48,422 nt of DNA. Origin: an uncultured Campylobacter sp. GTDB taxonomy: Bacteria; Campylobacterota; Campylobacteria; Campylobacterales; Campylobacteraceae. The translations under genes were made by a program, and so were the position numbers. A model generated the notes under the pieces. It had not been told where the DNA came from. It did not search any database and saw nothing but the letters and a program-made list of their open reading frames with translations. Below are positions 35,096-42,987 of the stretch, one piece after another. The DNA lies in assembly GCF_944323605.1 (NCBI RefSeq), contig NZ_CALUTC010000012.1, forward strand, positions 1 through 48,422, in the 5' to 3' direction. Positions within the stretch are counted from its first letter, which is position 1. Each line of letters begins with the position of its first letter.

Positions 35096-35389
35096 ATGTT
35101 TAGAGTATTTATATGCTTAAGTGCTTTATTTTTATTGGCTTGTTCTAATGATAAAAAAGATGAGCTTTATTACAAAGAAAATTTAGATGAAACAAAAGCT
35201 TTACTTCTTAAATGTTATGAAGCAGAGTTAAAACATCATTTGCTTCCTAGACACGAAGCTTTATTGAAAGAAGGCGGGGAAGATTTTTTGCAAGAATGTA
35301 GAGAAGCAAGAAGAGCTTTAAGGCTAGAAAGGCATCATAATTTTAGAGAGCGTCCTCAAATGCCCTTAAATAGAACAGAGCCTTTATAA
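35096..35389 (+). CDS. Small lipoprotein, EexN-like in pattern
   Basis: The signal peptide ends with lipobox LLAC|SN (Cys16). The mature 80 residues are strongly charged, with the pattern DELYYKENLDETKALLLKCY and then FLQECREARRAL. A Tyr-Tyr, a Glu-Thr-Lys helix and two spaced cysteines recall the EexN family of entry-exclusion lipoproteins found on plasmids and in campylobacters. This is resemblance by eye, not proof. RBS AAAGGAG precedes the ATG. It stands between rsmE and rpmE, where I do not recall a gene in C. jejuni. Confidence 0.65.
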   Translation: MFRVFICLSALFLLACSNDKKDELYYKENLDETKALLLKCYEAELKHHLLPRHEALLKEGGEDFLQECREARRALRLERHHNFRERPQMPLNRTEPL

Positions 35390-35459
35390 GATTAATTAAT
35401 TCTAATTTAACCTTTAAAACTGTAAAATCTTGCTTCTATTTTTTAAGTAAGGATTAAAA

Positions 35460-35660
35460 ATGAAAAAAGATATACACCCAGAATTTGTAGAATGCAAAGT
35501 AAGTTGTGCTTGTGGAAATACTTTTGTAACAAGATCAAATAAAAGTGAATTAAGAGTTGATATATGTTCTTCTTGTCATCCTTTTTTCACAGGTAGTGAA
35601 AAGATAGTAGATTCTGCTGGTAGGGTTGAGAAATTTAAGAAAAAGTATGCGATGCAGTAA
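35460..35660 (+). CDS. rpmE: 50S ribosomal protein L31
   Basis: L31 bridges the two ribosomal subunits. The 66 residues begin [20 protein letters not shown] and contain the zinc-binding set Cys-x-Cys ... Cys-x2-Cys ([19 protein letters not shown]). They end [11 protein letters not shown], the zinc-containing form. The leader of 70 bases contains GTAAAATCTT-like promoter elements, so it may also have its own promoter. As in C. jejuni it lies downstream of rsmE. Confidence 0.96.
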   Translation: MKKDIHPEFVECKVSCACGNTFVTRSNKSELRVDICSSCHPFFTGSEKIVDSAGRVEKFKKKYAMQ

Positions 35661-35687
35661 TTTTTAAATATTATAGGAAGTTGATTT

Positions 35688-36668
35688 ATGAAAGCTTTGG
35701 CACTATTTAGCGGAGGTCTTGACAGTATGTTAGCTATCAAGCTTATAAGCGATCAAGGCATAGAAGTAAAGGCTTTGAATATAAACATAGGCTTTGGCTC
35801 AAGATCTGATAAAAGTGAATTGATGAAAAAAAGAGCGGCTATGGCGGGTGCCTCTTTTGAAATGATAGATATGCAAAATGAATATTTAAAAAAAGTTCTT
35901 TTTAATCCAAAATTTGGATACGGAAAGCATTATAATCCTTGTATAGACTGCCACGCTTTTATGTTTAAAACAGCCCTTTCTATGCTTGAAGATGAGAAAG
36001 CTTCTTTCATTATAACAGGTGAGGTTTTAGGACAAAGACCTATGAGTCAAAGAAGCGATGCTTTAGCAAAGGTTAAATCTCTAGCTTTAGATGAAGAGGA
36101 TTTGATATTGCGTCCTATGTGTGCTAAAAATTTAAAAGAAACAAAACCCGAGAGACTTGCTTGGGTAGATAGAAATAAACTAGAGGGCATAAGCGGAAGA
36201 AGTAGAAAAAGACAGCTAGAATTGGCAAAAAAATTCGGTTTTGATGATTTTGAAAGCCCGGGCGGGGGCTGTCTTTTAACTCTTGAAAGTTTTTCTAAAA
36301 AAATTAGAGATTTTAAAGAATATGATAATGAAATGCTTGCAAGCGATACCCAGCTTCTAAAATATGGTAGGCATTTGAGGCTGCCAAATGGTGCAAAAAT
36401 GATAGTGGGTAGAAATGAGCTTGAAAATCAGCTTTTACAATCCTTTAAAAATGATAAGTTTGAGGAAATCAAGCTTTTAAATTTGATTGGTGCTTATTCT
36501 TTGCTTAGCAAAGATGTTGGCAAAGATGACTTAGATCTTGCTTTACAGATAGCACTTACATACACAAAGGCTGACAAAGAAAAATACTATGAGCTTGAAT
36601 TTTTAAACAAAAGATTTATAAGCAAAGCCTTTGAAAATAAAGAAAGTGTCGGCGTTTATTTTGTTTAA
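35688..36668 (+). CDS. PP-loop ATPase, probably a tRNA-thiolation or related sulphur-transfer enzyme
   Basis: A 326-residue protein. The ATP pyrophosphatase PP-loop is ALFSGGLDSMLAIKL (residues 5-19). A CxxC (NPCIDCHAFMF near 85-95) and ITGEVLGQRPMSQR follow, a layout resembling the MnmA/ThiI group that adenylates a substrate and accepts sulphur on cysteines. A later SPGGGCLLT supplies another Cys. It is often labelled argininosuccinate synthase-like or a tRNA methyltransferase, which I consider unreliable. It ends the queE operon; the stop is followed by a strong hairpin. Confidence 0.72.
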   Translation: MKALALFSGGLDSMLAIKLISDQGIEVKALNINIGFGSRSDKSELMKKRAAMAGASFEMIDMQNEYLKKVLFNPKFGYGKHYNPCIDCHAFMFKTALSMLEDEKASFIITGEVLGQRPMSQRSDALAKVKSLALDEEDLILRPMCAKNLKETKPERLAWVDRNKLEGISGRSRKRQLELAKKFGFDDFESPGGGCLLTLESFSKKIRDFKEYDNEMLASDTQLLKYGRHLRLPNGAKMIVGRNELENQLLQSFKNDKFEEIKLLNLIGAYSLLSKDVGKDDLDLALQIALTYTKADKEKYYELEFLNKRFISKAFENKESVGVYFV

Positions 36669-36669
36669 T

Positions 36670-36708
36670 AAAGGATAAATAAAGATCTTAGATCTTTATT
36701 TATCCTTT
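36670..36708. terminator. Bidirectional terminator with an 18-base-pair perfect stem
   Basis: AAAGGATAAATAAAGATC and its exact complement flank the three-base loop TTA. The left arm begins two bases after the PP-loop gene's stop. The right arm contains the stop codon of the convergent flavoprotein gene at 36700. It is the strongest hairpin I found in the window. Confidence 0.8.
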
Positions 36709-37194
36709 TAGATAATTTTTATACTCTTGCAATGGAAGATTTGAAGCATCAGCACTATATATAGCAAATTCATCTATGCAAGTAGCACCCGAGTATTTAA
36801 AAGAATAGTATATAGGTCTTAAAAGCTCATTTAAGGTATAGCCGTGATGTCCATCATATGTGTTTTTTGCTCCACCTAAGGTGGTAACTATGCCAAATTT
36901 TTTACCTTGTAAAATTTTTGAATAATCTGAATGCATAATCTTAGTTAAAACCACATCTTGCCATTCTTTCATAAGGCTTTGCGTACTAAACCAAAAAAGT
37001 GGAAATTGAAATACAATGAAATCAGCTTCCTTAATCAAAGCTATTTCTTTTTCAGCGTCTATTTTTCCGTCTTTATATATTTCGTTTATATTGTGTAATT
37101 TTACAAAGTCAAGCTCGGTAGCGGCATTTGCCAAGGCTTTATTTGCTTTAGAATCTTGCCAATAAGTATGTGATAGTATAAGTAAAGTTTTCAT
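36700..37194 (-). CDS. Flavodoxin-fold NAD(P)H:quinone oxidoreductase (KefF/YwrO-like)
   Basis: A 164-residue protein of the DT-diaphorase-like family, which reduces quinones or other electrophiles by two electrons using FMN or FAD. The flavin phosphate loop is LLILSHTYWQDSKANKAL. FQFPLFWFSTQSLMKEWQD around residues 59-77 is the family signature, and LGGAKNTYDGHHGYT contacts the isoalloxazine. No signal peptide. RBS AAAGGAT. It follows the unknown gene at 37224 on the same strand. Its substrate cannot be told from sequence. Confidence 0.83.
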   Translation of the reverse strand: MKTLLILSHTYWQDSKANKALANAATELDFVKLHNINEIYKDGKIDAEKEIALIKEADFIVFQFPLFWFSTQSLMKEWQDVVLTKIMHSDYSKILQGKKFGIVTTLGGAKNTYDGHHGYTLNELLRPIYYSFKYSGATCIDEFAIYSADASNLPLQEYKNYLKG

Positions 37195-37223
37195 AAAAAA
37201 ATCCTTTAAAAATTAATTAAAAT

Positions 37224-37571
37224 TTATTCGCCTCTTTTAGCGTGATCAACATCAGCATCAGTTTCTGAATTTGGTTCATTTTGTTTTATAAATTCTAGTT
37301 TTGCTTTTTCGCATCTTTCATCTCTTAATTTTCTGTAAGCATTTCTGCTTTCTATTTCCTTTTGAGTTAAGGGTCTATCCTCTAAAAATGAAATGTGAAA
37401 ATAAGTATCATCGCTTTTTGAATGAGATTCATAAAAGTCTATATAGTCAAAATAATCCTTTTCACTTTTATATTCTACAGTTTCTTCTATGTATATAGTA
37501 GGTCCAAAACCTCTATGATTTTGTGTGTAGTGCCCAAAACCAGCTGCATAACGGATTTTATAAGTATTCAT
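37224..37571 (-). CDS. Small soluble protein of unknown function (115 aa)
   Basis: A cytoplasmic-type protein, rich in Tyr, Asp, Glu and Lys. The first 40 residues (MNTYKIRYAAGFGHYTQNHR, then GFGPTIYIEETVEY) look like a compact beta region with GFGHY and GFGP turns. The rest is helical and ends in an acidic tail. Its start overlaps the ABC-F gene's end by 14 bases, so it is translated from the same mRNA. I recognise no family. Confidence 0.65.
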   Translation of the reverse strand: MNTYKIRYAAGFGHYTQNHRGFGPTIYIEETVEYKSEKDYFDYIDFYESHSKSDDTYFHISFLEDRPLTQKEIESRNAYRKLRDERCEKAKLEFIKQNEPNSETDADVDHAKRGE

Positions 37572-39141
37572 TGTTTTCTCCTAAAAATTCTTCAAAACTT
37601 CCTTGAAAGTCTATCAATTTGCCATCTTTTAAATGCCAAATTCTGTTTGCAAAAGCGGAGATTAATTCTCTATCGTGGCTTATGCAAAGCACAACACCCT
37701 TGAAATTATACAAGGCTTCACCCAAAGCGATAATGGCTTCTAGATCAAGATGATTATCAGGCTCATCTAAAAGCAGGAAATTTGGCTTTTCAAGCATAAT
37801 CTTAGAGAGCATAAGTCTATGTTTTTCTCCGCCACTTAAACTTGAAGCTAATTTTTCTTGTTCATTACCACCAAAAAGCATTCTACCTAAACATTTCCTA
37901 ATCTCATCTAAATCCTTAAATTTATCGCTCATAAGCCATTCATAAAGTTTCAAATTTTCACATATTATAGAGCTTGTATCTTGTGGAAAATATCCAAGTT
38001 CTATAGTTGCCCCTATATGCACAGAGCCAGTGTCTGGGAGTAGTGAATTAGTAATTATTTTGGCTATAGTGCTTTTTCCTACTCCATTTGCACCTATTAA
38101 AGCTATCTTATCATTTTTATTTAGTTTTAAATTTAGATTTTCAAACAGGGTTGTATCATAGCTTTTGCTTATGTTTTTTAGCTCTAAAACTTCATTTCCT
38201 ATCTCTTTGTTTATCCTAAAAATTATGCTAGGATCTCTCCTGCTTGATATTTTAATCTCTTCTATTTCAAGCTTAGATAGTGCCTTTGCTCTACTTGTGG
38301 CTTGTTTTGACTTGGAAGCATTTGCACTAAATCTCCTTATAAAATTTTCAAGCTCTTCTTTTTCCTTTAAGGCTTTATTTCGTTTTAATTCAGCTTGTTT
38401 TGCAAGTAAGGTAGAAGCCATATACCAGTCATCGTAATTGCCAGCAAATTCTCTTATTTGTTTAAAATCAACATCTAAAATTCTAGTGCAAACTCTGTTT
38501 AAAAAATGTCTATCGTGGCTTATTAAAAGCATAGTTCCTTCGTGTCTTAAAAGTTCATTTTCAAGCCAAGATATGCTTTTTAAATCTAGGTTATTTGTCG
38601 GCTCGTCAAGCAAAAGCACATCAGCATTTACAAACAAAAGCCTTGCCAAAAGCACTTTAACCTTATCTGCACTTTGTAAAGAGGACATAGATTCCTCTAT
38701 ATTTTTTATGCCAAGATCACTTAAAAGTTTTTCACATCTTAACTCGCAATCATAATTTGGATCTTCCTCAGCACATATAAGTTCTAACTTGCTTAATCTA
38801 TCGTTTATCTCGTCTGTAAATTCCTCGCTCATATAAAGCTTTTCTTTTTCTTTTAAGGCTTGATACAGTCTTTTGTTAGCACTTAATAAAGCGTCTTTAA
38901 TGCTATAATCTTCAAAGGCGAATTGATTTTGCTCTAAAACCGCTAGTTTTAAACCAGCGTCAAGTTCTATTTCACCGCTACTTTCTTCTATTTCTCCTGC
39001 TAGAATTTTTAAAAACGTAGATTTTCCAGCACCATTTGCACCTATGAGACCGTATCTCTCACCTCTTTTTAGGGTTAAATTTACATTTTCAAATAATAAC
39101 TGATTTGCAAAACGCATAGAAAGATTTTTAACTTCTAGCAT
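37558..39141 (-). CDS. ABC-F family ATPase, YbiT-like
   Basis: ABC-F proteins have two ATPase domains and no membrane part, and act on the ribosome. The first domain has Walker A GANGAGKST (about 34-42) and Walker B VLLLDEPTNNLD. Its signature motif is degenerate (SSLQSADKVKV instead of LSGGQ), as in E. coli YbiT. The second domain has GANGVGKST, SLSGGEKHRLML and FLLLDEPDNHLDLEA. The inter-domain linker (about 240-300) is rich in Lys/Glu. 527 residues, as expected. It is probably a translation factor; a role in antibiotic protection cannot be claimed from sequence. Confidence 0.92.
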   Translation of the reverse strand: MLEVKNLSMRFANQLLFENVNLTLKRGERYGLIGANGAGKSTFLKILAGEIEESSGEIELDAGLKLAVLEQNQFAFEDYSIKDALLSANKRLYQALKEKEKLYMSEEFTDEINDRLSKLELICAEEDPNYDCELRCEKLLSDLGIKNIEESMSSLQSADKVKVLLARLLFVNADVLLLDEPTNNLDLKSISWLENELLRHEGTMLLISHDRHFLNRVCTRILDVDFKQIREFAGNYDDWYMASTLLAKQAELKRNKALKEKEELENFIRRFSANASKSKQATSRAKALSKLEIEEIKISSRRDPSIIFRINKEIGNEVLELKNISKSYDTTLFENLNLKLNKNDKIALIGANGVGKSTIAKIITNSLLPDTGSVHIGATIELGYFPQDTSSIICENLKLYEWLMSDKFKDLDEIRKCLGRMLFGGNEQEKLASSLSGGEKHRLMLSKIMLEKPNFLLLDEPDNHLDLEAIIALGEALYNFKGVVLCISHDRELISAFANRIWHLKDGKLIDFQGSFEEFLGENNEYL

Positions 39142-39201
39142 ACTAAACCTTAAATTTTTTAAGCCATTTTAGCAAAAATCTTTTAACTACAAGGCTAAAT
39201 T

Positions 39202-39553
39202 TTATTTGTTTAAAGCCTTTGTAAAACAGTGTGTAATGTTTTTCATATCTGTGCCAATTCTTATAGCCTTTCCTATAAAACTATTGTATTCACTTTCTAA
39301 CCCCCGTCCTTTCCTTTAGATGCTAAATCTAAAAGCCTTAATTCATCATCGCTTAAGCCATCTATTACAAAAGAAAACATACAAAAACAGTATCTTTGCA
39401 AAGTCTCATCACTTATCTCACTCTTGTAAGAATCCTTAGCTGAATCCACGCAGGCTGGAAGTTGAGTATCTATAAAAAACCAAGTCCTGATTGATAAGCA
39501 CTAGCTAAATTTATAAAGACACAAGCTAAAAGAGATTTTTTAAGCAAATTCAT
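39202..39553 (-). pseudogene. Small secreted cysteine-containing protein with two frame breaks
   Basis: AAAGGA precedes an ATG at 39553 and a good signal peptide, MNLLKKSLLACVFINLASAY. The frame stops at GGT TTT TTA TAG. One extra T in this T6 run restores IDTQLPACVDSAKDSYKSEI and on to LLDLASKGKDG. A G5 run (C5 at 39301-39305 on the plus strand) then brings GGT TAG; one extra G restores GLESEYNSFIGKAIRIGTDM to a stop at 39202. The repaired product would be about 117 residues with five cysteines in the mature part and no known family. It explains the otherwise empty interval between the ABC-F gene and the gene at 39575. Either a decayed gene or two homopolymer errors. Confidence 0.7.
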
Positions 39554-39574
39554 CTTTTTCCTTTCAAAATTTAT

Positions 39575-40216
39575 CTAAATAGTAAAATCAATTCTTTTAC
39601 CGCTAAGCTTTAGCACTTTTTCCAAAAGACTTAGTATATCATTTCCCTTTTGTCTTTCATTTTCTAAAAATTTTAAAAAGAATTTCTTAGCTATATCATC
39701 TTCGTAAGTTTTGCTTTTGCTCTCAGCCTCTATGGCTTCAAAACGTTTTCTCTTAGATTCTTGCATTTCTTTATAAAGCTCTTCTCTATTTTTTGCAGCA
39801 TTTCCTTCAAAAAGATTAGATTCAAAGACGCTTAAGGCTATATAACTTGCCTTAAAATCCTCCATATTTGTAATAGTGCTAAAAAGTATAGCCTGTCTTT
39901 TTGCTGTTTTGTCATTTATAATCCCTGCTTCTGGTGCGAAATAAGCCCTAGGACGAAATTCAAACAAAAAATTTATAAAGTTTTCAAATTCCTTGCTATG
40001 TTCATCTGAAAGGACATTTTCATACACATAGTCTCTTATACTGCCCTTTGTATTTTCAACCCCTATAAAAAAATTATCGAGTAATTCTAGTTGTTTCTCT
40101 TTAATCTCCTCTTTGCTTAAAATGGGTTCTTTGTTCAGCTTGTGATTGATGAGATTAGCAAATTCTACATTAAGTGCGTTAGAAATAGCCCAGTCTGCTG
40201 GTAAATAAATTTTCAT
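39575..40216 (-). CDS. Unknown soluble protein with coiled-coil tail (213 aa)
   Basis: The product has no signal peptide. It begins MKIYLPADWAISNALNVEFA. The middle contains FRPRAYFAPEAGIINDKTAK and the last 80 residues are Glu/Lys-rich helices with heptad character (KEMQESKRKRFEAIEAESKS). The start follows AGGAGT. It is the first gene of a minus-strand run toward the ABC-F gene, separated by the frame-broken secreted gene. I do not recognise it, and nothing around it gives a function. Confidence 0.65.
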   Translation of the reverse strand: MKIYLPADWAISNALNVEFANLINHKLNKEPILSKEEIKEKQLELLDNFFIGVENTKGSIRDYVYENVLSDEHSKEFENFINFLFEFRPRAYFAPEAGIINDKTAKRQAILFSTITNMEDFKASYIALSVFESNLFEGNAAKNREELYKEMQESKRKRFEAIEAESKSKTYEDDIAKKFFLKFLENERQKGNDILSLLEKVLKLSGKRIDFTI

Positions 40217-40308
40217 AAATACTCCTAAAACCTAACTTATTTAAAATCGGCTTTTGTGTTTAAAATTTTAGTGTAAATTTAGAAAAAGCTTAATAATCAA
40301 GGTTTTAT

Positions 40309-41238
40309 ATGCAAATTTTTATAAATTCTTTACCCACTGTTAGTGTAGTTTTTGAATTTTTAGCTATTTTTCTTGCTTTTTATTTCAAGCAAAGTAGAAT
40401 ACTTTTTTTAGCTCTTTTTTTGCTATTATTTAGATCTCTTTATCTTTTTGCTCCTTTAACAGAGGTAAATTTGCTTATGTCTATGTTTTTGCCTTTTATT
40501 TGGTTTTTGCTTTGTATCTTGCCAAGTAAGGATTTGCTTTTTTCAAAACTAAATTTAAGTGCCTTGACATTGTTTGTTGTTATGTTTGTTTTAATGTTGC
40601 TTTGTTTAAAAAATGACTATTTGGCTCATACTTTTAAAATGTTTATTTTGGAGCAAAATTTTACTTTTGCAGAATTTTCTTTTGTGCCATTTTTTGCTAT
40701 TTTTATTTTTTTAGTATTGCTTTCTTTGTTTAAAAGAGAAAATTCGTATCAGGTTTTAAGTTTTGTATTAGCTTACATAGTTTTTTTTACTCAATATTCA
40801 AAAGAGCTTTTTTATTTTGAATTTGCTTCTTTGTTTTTTGTTTTTTACATATTTTATAATAATTATAAAAGCTTATTTTTTGATAGCATAAGCTCTTTAC
40901 CAAATGAAAATTCCTTAAAAAGATTTATAAGGGCTAGGGAAAATTTAAGTTTTGCTCTTTTGAGTTTTGAATTTTTAGACGAGATTCAGGATAGATATTC
41001 GAATTTATATATTAGAAAGATTGCTAAAATTTTAAGATATTTAAGCAAGGATTATAAAATTTTTAGCACCAAGATAGGCTTTGTTTTTGTTTTTGAGAAA
41101 GAAGAAAATCTTAAAAGCTTAGATGATATAGCACAAAGGCTTAGAAATACACAAATAAAGATAGGAAAAGAAAGATTAGCTCTTCCCATAAATACAAAAA
41201 TTCTTGATGAGAAAGAGCTAAAAAATATACTTATTTAG
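40309..41238 (+). CDS. Polytopic membrane protein with degenerate GGDEF-like C-terminus
   Basis: There are eight or so hydrophobic segments in residues 8-190. A cytoplasmic part then opens with FFDSISSLPNENSLKRF, which matches the entry motif of diguanylate cyclases (D-x-L-T-x-L-P-N-R). Where GGDEF should stand there is STKIGFVFVFEKEE, so metal and GTP residues are missing and the domain cannot be a cyclase. It might bind a nucleotide or act as a sensor. 309 residues. The end overlaps the convergent yceI by eight bases. The assignment rests on one motif and domain order. Confidence 0.6.
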   Translation: MQIFINSLPTVSVVFEFLAIFLAFYFKQSRILFLALFLLLFRSLYLFAPLTEVNLLMSMFLPFIWFLLCILPSKDLLFSKLNLSALTLFVVMFVLMLLCLKNDYLAHTFKMFILEQNFTFAEFSFVPFFAIFIFLVLLSLFKRENSYQVLSFVLAYIVFFTQYSKELFYFEFASLFFVFYIFYNNYKSLFFDSISSLPNENSLKRFIRARENLSFALLSFEFLDEIQDRYSNLYIRKIAKILRYLSKDYKIFSTKIGFVFVFEKEENLKSLDDIAQRLRNTQIKIGKERLALPINTKILDEKELKNILI

Positions 41239-41800
41239 CGTCTGCTTCTACATCTATAATGATTTGAACTTCATTGCCTAATGTAGCTTCTTTGCTGCTA
41301 GGTGCAAAGTCAAAATCACTTCTTTTTATAGTGCCTCTTAATGAAAAGCCCACTTTTTCTTTGCCTCTAACTTGTGCTACTCCGCCTATTTCTGTATCAA
41401 ATTTTACTTCTTTTGTTACACCTGCTATGCTTAAATCGCCTATCATAGTCCCACTTTTATCATTTTTCTTTTGGTATTTTTTCATTTTAAAAGTAAGTTC
41501 AGGGTGCTTTTTAGCTTTAAAAAAATCATTTTCTTGCAAGTGAGCATCTCTTGATTTATTTTCAGTGTTTATTGAAGCAACTTTTACAGAACCTTCAAAA
41601 CTGTTGAAAGTAAAAGCTTTAGGGTCAAAATCTATAGCACCGTTATATTCTTTAAAATTTCCATTAACAGTGCTTATCATAAGATGTTTGATTTTAAATC
41701 CTACATTTGTATGAGTTTTATCTATCTCATATACTTTGGCATTAGCAGCGACTAATAAAACTGATGCAACTAGAGTTAAAGAAAAAAGTATTTTTTTCAT
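41231..41800 (-). CDS. YceI-family periplasmic lipid/isoprenoid-binding protein
   Basis: A secreted lipocalin-like protein of 189 residues that in homologues binds polyisoprenoids. The signal peptide covers residues 1-21 (MKKILFSLTLVASVLLVAAN, cleaved after ANA). The mature part begins KVYEIDKTHTNVGFKIKHLM, contains IDFDPKAFTFN and SRDAHLQENDFF, and ends with the strands FSLRGTIKRSDFDF, a textbook YceI pattern. The C. jejuni homologue is Cj0420. RBS AAAAGGAATAA. An 80-base gap separates it from the HIT gene upstream on the same strand. Confidence 0.93.
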   Translation of the reverse strand: MKKILFSLTLVASVLLVAANAKVYEIDKTHTNVGFKIKHLMISTVNGNFKEYNGAIDFDPKAFTFNSFEGSVKVASINTENKSRDAHLQENDFFKAKKHPELTFKMKKYQKKNDKSGTMIGDLSIAGVTKEVKFDTEIGGVAQVRGKEKVGFSLRGTIKRSDFDFAPSSKEATLGNEVQIIIDVEADAK

Positions 41801-41880
41801 AATTTATTCCTTTTGATAAAATTTATTTTTAGAATTGATTTAACTTAATTACAGTAAATACAAATTTAATATTAATATTT

Positions 41881-42255
41881 TTAAGAATCTTTTTTTATTT
41901 TTAAGTTGAAAAAAGATACAAATTCATCAAAAGATTTGAGATTTAAATCTACAAACTCTCTTTGTTGTTTTCCCCACATGCATTCTGGAAAAAAGGCATC
42001 TTGTTTAAAGCGAGCCATTATGTGAAAATGCACTCTAGGAAGATAGTTTGCAAAAGAAGCAATATTTATTTTATCAGGTTTATAAAATTCAAGCAGTAAT
42101 TTTTCGCATAAAAGAATCATATCAAATAACTCTTTTTGCAAAAAGGTAGGGCAATGGCTAAATTCTTTGTAAGCTTCTTTTGTAAAAATTTTTATCCAAG
42201 GAATTTGTGCTTCTTCTTTTTCTAAGTATAAATGTTCATTTTCATAAAAGATCAT
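41881..42255 (-). CDS. HIT-family nucleotide-binding protein
   Basis: A 124-residue histidine-triad protein. The motif appears as VHFHIMARFKQD at about residues 80-91, a His-x-His pattern rather than the full H-x-H-x-H, so catalytic strength is doubtful. WIKIFTKEAYKEFSHCP near the start is typical of the subgroup also seen in C. jejuni (Cj0419), next to yceI. Members hydrolyse nucleoside phosphoramidates or dinucleoside polyphosphates. The start is behind AGGAGT. Confidence 0.82.
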   Translation of the reverse strand: MIFYENEHLYLEKEEAQIPWIKIFTKEAYKEFSHCPTFLQKELFDMILLCEKLLLEFYKPDKINIASFANYLPRVHFHIMARFKQDAFFPECMWGKQQREFVDLNLKSFDEFVSFFNLKIKKDS

Positions 42256-42334
42256 TTTTACTCCTAAAATTTAAAATTTATAAATATTTTAGCTAAAAAA
42301 AGAGATAATTTAAAAAAATATTCAAAGAGTTTTT

Positions 42335-42967
42335 ATGCAAATTCAATCTTTTAGTGCTTATTCTTATGGCTATGGTTCTTTAAATAATGAGCTTTCATAT
42401 AAAGAAAAAAATGCTGAAGATAAAACCCAAAAAGAAGATGTCAAAAATTCTAGTGAAGTTAAAGATGAAACACAGTTAAGTCCCGCTGAAAAAACGCAGG
42501 TAGCTAGATTAAAAAGCATAGATGCTGAGGTAAGAGCACATGAAATGGCACACGTTTCTGCTGGTGGAGGTTTAACAGGAGCTGCTACTTATAGTTACAC
42601 CAAAGGACCTGATAATAAAATGTATGCTACATCAGGCGAAGTGTCTATATCTATGAAAGAAGGTAGAACCCCAGAAGAGACAATATCTATAGCAAGGCAA
42701 ATTCAAGCCGCTGCTATGGCTCCAAGCGATCCAAGTCCTCAAGATTATAAAGTAGCTGCAAGTGCTATGCAAATGGAAATTAAAGCTCGTGCTGATATGG
42801 TAAAACAACAAGCCGAGGAAAATATGCAAATAAATGAAGAGGTGAATGATAAAAATGAAGCTCTTAGAAAGGATTCTGATGAGCTTAGCGTAGAGGATAA
42901 ACAAAGGATAGGAAGGGCTTATTCTTACAACAATCCTTTTGATTCGTCCTTTGATTTAGCAGTTTAA
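42335..42967 (+). CDS. SprA-related putative metalloprotease-like protein
   Basis: The product has 210 residues, no signal peptide and a disordered charged first quarter. A conserved block follows: RLKSIDAEVRAHEMAHVSAG, then GAATYSYTKGPDNKMYATSG and MKEGRTPEETISIARQI. HEMAH at residues 69-73 is a perfect HExxH zinc-protease signature, which is why the family (SprA-related) is sometimes labelled metalloprotease. No third ligand is certain. The end is Asn/Glu-rich. It stands 20 bases before map. Confidence 0.75.
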   Translation: MQIQSFSAYSYGYGSLNNELSYKEKNAEDKTQKEDVKNSSEVKDETQLSPAEKTQVARLKSIDAEVRAHEMAHVSAGGGLTGAATYSYTKGPDNKMYATSGEVSISMKEGRTPEETISIARQIQAAAMAPSDPSPQDYKVAASAMQMEIKARADMVKQQAEENMQINEEVNDKNEALRKDSDELSVEDKQRIGRAYSYNNPFDSSFDLAV

Positions 42968-42987
42968 AATTTAGGAAATATTTTGTA

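Noticed and set aside
37558..37571. Frameshift joining the ABC-F ATPase and the 115-residue protein
   Set aside because: The ATPase is of normal length with complete motifs and the short overlap is ordinary translational coupling.
38600..38690. Mutated signature motif in the first ATPase domain of the ABC-F protein taken as loss of function
   Set aside because: YbiT-type proteins generally lack LSGGQ in the first domain, so it is a subfamily trait and not damage.
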